Of a DNA stretch of 64,000 nucleotides, positions 59,584 to 64,000 are shown one piece after another. The DNA lies in NCBI GenBank assembly GCA_002305015.1, contig DBPW01000008.1, forward strand, positions 12,424-76,423. Direction: 5' to 3'. This DNA is from Bacteroidales bacterium UBA1410 (GTDB lineage: Bacteria > Bacteroidota > Bacteroidia > Bacteroidales > Dysgonomonadaceae). Made by a program: the position numbers and the translations under genes. The stretch's first letter is position 1; the number at the start of each line of letters is the position of its first letter. The notes beneath the pieces were generated by a model that saw nothing but the letters and a program-made list of their open reading frames with translations, did no database searches and had not been told where the DNA came from.

Positions 59584-59845
59584 CACCCGCTTTCAGATAT
59601 CATGGAATTTGGTAGTTTGCACGAGCAAAGAAGCCAAAGCTGTACCCGCAGCCGTATGTTCCAACAAAACGTTTTCTGAATCCTTACGCACTGTTTCGTT
59701 TAGACACATCCTGTTCGATTGCGATTAACCTTCGTGTAACACTGGTCTTTGCAGCCTGTAGTGCCTGTATTATTTATTTGAGTTGTTGCTGTTAAGGTGT
59801 TAACTCATCCCATCCGGTTTTCATTATTTCATAGATGGTTTTTTG
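59584..59845 (+). ncRNA. Candidate structured RNA, partly like a cobalamin riboswitch core
   Basis: Downstream of the -7 element the plus strand can form nested stems: TTCAGA/TCTGAA (59592, 59675), TGGAA/TTCCA (59603, 59659), TTTGG/CCAAA (59608, 59634) with an inner TTTGC/GCAAA, and GCTG/CAGC (59639, 59649) around TACCCG. The order GGAA, GGT, CC, then CCCGCAGCCGTA resembles the conserved core of cobalamin riboswitches, but with a 14-base extra hairpin and without the usual loop. A weak hairpin with T-run ends near 59845. No plus-strand gene follows, so it may be a free RNA or a riboswitch remnant. Confidence 0.35.
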
Positions 59846-59848
59846 CCC

Positions 59849-60910
59849 TTAAATATTGAATTCTTGATAATAATCAATGGTTTCTTTGGTGAGGATATCC
59901 AAAGGCATGTAGTTTTCTACCTGAATGGGATTTCTATAAATTAAAAATTCGATTAATGTTTTCATCGCCATAAATCCTTGTCGTTCGGGGTTCTGACCTA
60001 TCAAAAAATCGATATGTTCGTTTTTGAGCGCTTTAATATTTTGTGCCGTCAAATCGATACAAACGAGCTTGATATTGTTGATATGATTTTTTGCAAGATA
60101 GTTGGCAATCACGTTTCCTCGTGAGTTTAATACAACAATTCCCCCGATAGCATTGTTTTTATGGAAAAAATCGGCTAGCAAAGCATCGTTTTTCTCGGGT
60201 TCGAGCACCGAAAAAGGAATGCGATGAACTTGATTGGGTAATTTTTTTTCTTTTAGGTAATCATCGAATCCTTTTTTTCTTAAAATGGTTGTATTGGCGC
60301 TTTCATCGCCTATTCTCACTGCTTGCAGAATGCCAATGTCCGAGGTATTGTGCATGATCGCTGTGATGAGTTTACACATCAGGTAGCCGCAAGTGTAGTG
60401 ATTGGATGAATAAAATGCCAGGGGGGATGTTTTCTCTATCATGGAATCGACAAAGACATAGGGGATGGATCGTTGATGGAGCTCCAATGCAAGATCGATG
60501 GTTTCTTTTTTAAAAGTGGGGCCAATGATAACGGCATCTGCAGGAAACTCTAGAATTTTTTTGAACGTTTCGCGACAAGAAAAGATATCGTATTGGTTAT
60601 AGGTTTGGATCAGGCAATTAACATTGATGTTTTCATATTCATCCAAGGCGCGTTGAATGCCTTTATGAATGCTTTCCCAGTATTCTCCTTCCGAAACCGT
60701 TGGCGTTGTAATAACAATTTGATATTTTTTTTTCAGGGAGAGCCCGGAAATGTGGATATTCGGTTTGTAGTTGACCTGCTCCAACACTTCTTCAACCGCT
60801 ATTCGGGCTGCTTTTGATACGTTTCCCCTGTTATGAAGCACCCTGTCGACGGTTCCGGTGGAAACCCCGGCTAACTTTGCGATGTCTTTAATCCGAATTT
60901 TCTTTTGCAT
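59849..60910 (-). CDS. LacI family regulator with a periplasmic-binding-like sensor
   Basis: A 353-residue regulator. The start at 60910 gives the DNA-binding domain at once: KIRIKDIAKLAGVSTGTVDRVLHNRGNVSKAARIAVEEVLEQVNYKPN. The STGTVDRVLHNRG variant is the Bacteroidota type often placed next to polysaccharide or monosaccharide uptake loci. The sensor domain (from about residue 60) is a type I periplasmic-binding fold with the hydrophobic VITTPT and IGPTFKKET strands. It is divergent from the ECF sigma factor gene, suggesting it controls the locus beginning there. Ligand unknown. Confidence 0.88.
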   Translation of the reverse strand: MQKKIRIKDIAKLAGVSTGTVDRVLHNRGNVSKAARIAVEEVLEQVNYKPNIHISGLSLKKKYQIVITTPTVSEGEYWESIHKGIQRALDEYENINVNCLIQTYNQYDIFSCRETFKKILEFPADAVIIGPTFKKETIDLALELHQRSIPYVFVDSMIEKTSPLAFYSSNHYTCGYLMCKLITAIMHNTSDIGILQAVRIGDESANTTILRKKGFDDYLKEKKLPNQVHRIPFSVLEPEKNDALLADFFHKNNAIGGIVVLNSRGNVIANYLAKNHINNIKLVCIDLTAQNIKALKNEHIDFLIGQNPERQGFMAMKTLIEFLIYRNPIQVENYMPLDILTKETIDYYQEFNI

Positions 60911-61083
60911 TTTCTTGTTGTTTATTTCTAAATACCTTTGTGTATCCTCCCTAAAAAATTTTTGTTCAGCAAATATAACATAATGCTTTATAAATTGCGA
61001 ATCGGAATAAAATAAATGTACCAATTGTGGATTTCACGAATGCTAAAAACGGAATAATATGTTGTTCGTTTGGTAGAAATACC

Positions 61084-61091
61084 TATATTTG
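61084..61091 (+). promoter_or_regulatory. -7 promoter element for the ECF sigma factor gene
   Basis: TATATTTG matches TAnnTTTG and would give a leader of about 35 bases. A second match, TATCTTTG at 61120-61127, is only three bases from the ATG and is less likely unless the transcript is leaderless. Confidence 0.45.
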
Positions 61092-61130
61092 TTGGAAGAT
61101 ATTTTGAATTTCAAATTATTATCTTTGTTT

Positions 61131-61706
61131 ATGAAAGATAATTTTCCCATCATCCAAAACGAAGATCACGCGTTGTTCCTTTTGATTAAAAAGGGAGATG
61201 ACAAAGCTTTTGTGGTGGTATATCAAAAATATCACTCCTATTTGTATTCGCTGGCATTGCGTTATTTGAAAGATGTGGAAGCGGCTGAGGAAGCCGTTCA
61301 GCATGTGTTCGTGAAATTATGGGAAAGCACTCGGCACATCGAGATAGAGATCAATTTGAAAAATTATCTTTACACCATGACCAAAAATTACATTCTGAAT
61401 TATTTTCGCGATAACAAAAAAATGGTTTCGATAAATTATGTGAATGCGCAAGAAGAGATTTCAGGTGATGACGATTTTCCTGCATTGCTCGAAGAAATGC
61501 AGCTATCGGAAATACTAAAACAAGGTATTGAACAGCTTCCTCCTCAGAAAAAAGAAATCTGCAAAATGAAAATGGAAGGGAATATTAGTAATCAAGAAAT
61601 TGCTGACCGAATGGGTATTTCAATACATACCGTTAAGTCGCATTACCAGGAATCCATAAAAATGCTCAGGAATTATTTTCGCAAAATAAAATTAATGTTG
61701 TTTTGA
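61131..61706 (+). CDS. ECF sigma factor (RpoE-like, FecI type)
   Basis: A 191-residue sigma-70 family factor of the extracytoplasmic type common in Bacteroidota next to SusC/SusD loci. Region 2: DKAFVVVYQKYHSYLYSLALRYLKDVEAAEEAVQHVFVKLWE (about 25-66). Region 4: LPPQKKEICKMKMEGNISNQEIADRMGISIHTVKSHYQ (about 140-180). The ATG at 61131 is taken; a TTG at 61089 lies inside the promoter. The FecR-type anti-sigma follows, so it should direct transcription of the SusC gene when the receptor signals. Confidence 0.93.
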   Translation: MKDNFPIIQNEDHALFLLIKKGDDKAFVVVYQKYHSYLYSLALRYLKDVEAAEEAVQHVFVKLWESTRHIEIEINLKNYLYTMTKNYILNYFRDNKKMVSINYVNAQEEISGDDDFPALLEEMQLSEILKQGIEQLPPQKKEICKMKMEGNISNQEIADRMGISIHTVKSHYQESIKMLRNYFRKIKLMLF

Positions 61707-61772
61707 AAAAAATGTTTTTAACTCATATTTTTTGCGTTTTGTGTGTCTATTCAATAAAAGAACACTGATTTC

Positions 61773-62768
61773 ATGAGTTTATCCGGAAAGGACACCATAA
61801 AAAAAGTAATTGACGGCACATCTTCCAAAGAAAATGCGCGGTGTGTTGTGGATTGGTTTTCTTCGACCATAGAAGGGCAACAATTTTTGTCGGATATGAT
61901 CGATCGGGATATCTATTTAATGGAAGAGGAGTTTTCCGGTCAGAAAACGATTTCTTCTCTTCAATCGGAGATTATTTTATCGAAGATCACCAAAGAAATC
62001 CGGAGAAAACAGTTCGTTCGCATTTCTTTTCGGGTTGCGGCCGTGGTCATTCCTTTTGTTATTTTGCTCGGTTTCGGTTTATATTTGAATTCCCAAGTCG
62101 ATCTTTTCGGAAAATCTCCATATGCCGAAATTTATATACCTAGAGGAGAAAGTGCCCGAATTTTGTTTCAGGATGGTAGCCAAGCCTATCTGAATGCAGA
62201 TACCAAAATACGTTATCCTCAAAAGTTTGGGTTGACCAAACGTCAAGTATATGTTGAAGGGGAAGCCTATTTCAATGTTTCACCCGCAAAAAAACGCCCT
62301 TTTATTGTTCATGCAGGCAACACAAGTGTGAAAGTATTGGGCACGTCGTTCAATGTAAAGGCTTACAACGATGAAGAGAAAATAGAAGTGGTATTAGATG
62401 AGGGAAAAATTGAATTTCGAACATCCGGCAATCGGTATTCTCTTTCACCGGGTCAATTGGTTGTTTACCATAAAACGAATGGGGAATCGGTGGTTCGGAA
62501 TCTTTCAAAATCAACCAATCTTTCGCTATGGAAAAATAATATCATTTATTTTCATGATACTCCCCTTACTGAAGTTCTTCGCATGCTGGAAAGAAGATAC
62601 GGCGTTTCTTTTGAGGTGAAAGATCAAAAGGCATTGGAGTATTCGTATACGATTACTACACATCAGACCACCATTACGGATATTCTTAGCGAACTGCAAA
62701 AAATTGCCCCTGTGAAATTTACCTCTCGAGGAAGTAGAGTGGAAGTTACTGTTGCAAAAAGCAGATAA
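61773..62768 (+). CDS. FecR family anti-sigma factor
   Basis: A 331-residue inner-membrane regulator. The N-terminal cytosolic part (about 1-80) should hold the sigma factor. One membrane segment follows (FRVAAVVIPFVILLGFGLYL, about 86-105). The periplasmic FecR domain is YIPRGESARILFQDGSQAYLNADTKIRYP and VYVEGEAYFNVSPAKKRPF. A C-terminal DUF4974 domain (FHDTPLTEVLRMLERRYGVSFEV) is of the type that meets the receptor signal. It lies between the ECF sigma factor and the SusC receptor gene, the usual trans-envelope signalling set. Confidence 0.93.
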   Translation: MSLSGKDTIKKVIDGTSSKENARCVVDWFSSTIEGQQFLSDMIDRDIYLMEEEFSGQKTISSLQSEIILSKITKEIRRKQFVRISFRVAAVVIPFVILLGFGLYLNSQVDLFGKSPYAEIYIPRGESARILFQDGSQAYLNADTKIRYPQKFGLTKRQVYVEGEAYFNVSPAKKRPFIVHAGNTSVKVLGTSFNVKAYNDEEKIEVVLDEGKIEFRTSGNRYSLSPGQLVVYHKTNGESVVRNLSKSTNLSLWKNNIIYFHDTPLTEVLRMLERRYGVSFEVKDQKALEYSYTITTHQTTITDILSELQKIAPVKFTSRGSRVEVTVAKSR

Positions 62769-62991
62769 GTATCCGTTTACTTTTATTTTTTATTTTTTCT
62801 TTCTGCGAACTATTTTCATTTCTTTTATCTTTATTCTTTTTTAACTAATACCTTTTCGCATTAGCGGTGTCAAAGTAATAATTAATACCAAAATTATTAA
62901 AAAATAATTTCATTAAAAGCGTCAATAATTTTAAAAGTGAAGTAAGTTTATTTTTATCTCTATGTTTAATTTTTAATACATTAACAAACCA

Positions 62992-64000
62992 TGGGAAGAA
63001 TTCTTTACAAAAAGCGTACGGTTATTCTGTTCTTTCTTTTGGCATTCAGCTTTAGTGTAAGCTCAGCACAAAAAGTTAGCCTGGATTTCAACCGAAAAAG
63101 CTTAAAATTGGTGTTAGAAAGTATTACCGAGCAAACGGGTTACACATTGGCTTACAGTAAAGAGGTGGTGAACCTCAACGAACGGGTAACTATTCGTGTG
63201 TCCGATGCCGACCTTACTCAGGTATTGGATGAGTTGTTATTGCCTCGTAATATCGGTTACGAGATTAAAGACAACAAGATTTACATTTTTGACCTACCGG
63301 CTAAGAAAGAAGCCTCTACAAGTCAACAAAATTCACAGCAGAATCAAGTTCAAATCAGAGGTAAAGTTACGGATGTCAATGGTGAGCCAATCATTGGAGC
63401 CAATATTTTTGTGCCGGGAACAACGATTGGTACGATAAGTGATTTGGAGGGCAATTATGTTTTGACTGTTCCCAGAGGTTCAGTCGTTCGGTTTTCTTAT
63501 CTCGGATATGTCGATCAAGAATTTACTGTTAATGAGCCTACTACATTGAACGTGAAGATGGAAGAAGAGGCTAAAACGCTGGAGGAATTGGTGGTAATTG
63601 GCTATGGGGTTCAGAAAAAAAGTGTTGTAACTGCCGCTATTAGTAGGGTTACGGCAGAAGAATTGGATGTGCCAAGACCTTCTCGAATAGAGGATGTTTT
63701 GAAAGGAAAAGTTTCCGGAGTTCAAATAACGCAAAGTTCCGGCCATCCCGGTGCCGAATCCAAAGTGCGTATTCGTGGTATTGGTACTGTGAATAATAGC
63801 GATCCTCTTTATATTGTAGATGGAATGCCGGTAGATGGCGGTATCAATTATCTGAACCCGGTAGATATACAGTCCGTGGAAGTACTTAAAGATGCTGCTT
63901 CTGCTGCAATTTATGGAGCTCGGGCTGCTAACGGTGTAATTCTGATTACAACAAAAACAGGAGAGGGTGTTGTAAAAGGGATTGGAAAACCTGTTATTAA
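62992..64000 (+). CDS. SusC/RagA-type TonB-linked outer membrane protein with STN domain, 3' truncated by window edge
   Basis: The frame from ATG 62992 is open to the window end, giving the first 336 residues. Order: signal peptide (MGRILYKKRTVILFFLLAFS, cut near SSAQ), an STN domain (LKLVLESITEQTGYTLAYSKE, VLDELLLPRNIGYEI), a carboxypeptidase-like domain (GKVTDVNGEPIIGANIFVPG), the TonB-box region LEELVVIGYG, and the plug domain (GKVSGVQITQSSGHPGA, PLYIVDGMPVDGG, SAAIYGARAANGVILITTKTG). The STN domain is the part that signals to FecR-type anti-sigma factors. The ligand, probably an oligosaccharide, cannot be told. Confidence 0.95.

Overview
The window is a chromosomal segment from an anaerobic member of the Bacteroidota, most likely order Bacteroidales. 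The evidence is a SusC/RagA TonB-dependent receptor with its ECF sigma factor and FecR-type anti-sigma, many -7 promoter elements of the Bacteroidetes form TAnnTTTG, families typical of the phylum (DUF2851, DUF3108, NamZ/DUF1343, Rex, the long form of IspG), a tRNA gene without encoded CCA, and AT-rich coding DNA. Genus cannot be read from the sequence. No rRNA, CRISPR array, transposase or prophage was seen.

Layout. 1-4.9 kb is the end of a pectin-type polysaccharide locus: a GH140-like enzyme cut by the window edge and a GH78 alpha-L-rhamnosidase fused to a sialidase-like propeller. 5-41 kb is mostly housekeeping: gpmA, envelope proteins, a uracil-DNA glycosylase-like protein, rex, ispF, a corrinoid adenosyltransferase, a LacI regulator with a sugar transporter and a clear operator palindrome between them, alaS, a MerR regulator, a NamZ-type muramidase, valS, ybeY, mnmG, apt, uvrC, dtd, a MazG-like gene, deoC, hsp20, a polyprenyl synthetase, polA, ychF and nadA. 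A near-perfect ParB-type parS palindrome follows mnmG at 29.3 kb. A 466-base AT-rich gap at 41.4-41.9 kb carries several TTATCAACA-like motifs and a (TTA)7 run. GC skew by hand sampling also appears to change between about 41 and 47 kb, so the replication origin may be nearby.

42-49 kb holds dusB, a small secreted protein, an S41 peptidase broken by one missing base, a TsaC/Sua5 protein, fabI, a metallo-hydrolase and ispG. An odd non-coding stretch follows, with two blocks of 11-base-period repeats in opposite orientation, then a tRNA with a CAT anticodon.

The most interesting locus is 50.0-56.5 kb. A minus-strand operon encodes DsrE2-like, TusA-like, MvhD/FlpD-like, two HdrA/QmoA/B-like flavin and iron-sulfur proteins, a small winged-helix protein, and a QmoC/HdrC-like iron-sulfur membrane protein. 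A divergent Crp/Fnr regulator with N-terminal cysteines is separated from it by a promoter gap holding a CRP-type box. There is no HdrB, hydrogenase, DsrAB or AprAB in the window. The arrangement suggests a membrane complex that links sulfane-sulfur carriers to the quinone pool.

56.8-59.5 kb is a BtuF/BtuC/BtuD-type ABC importer. It is followed by a promoter-bearing non-coding segment that can fold into several stems and partly resembles the cobalamin riboswitch core. The window ends with a LacI-type regulator and the divergent ECF sigma / FecR / SusC set that opens another polysaccharide or nutrient uptake locus; the SusC gene runs off the right edge.
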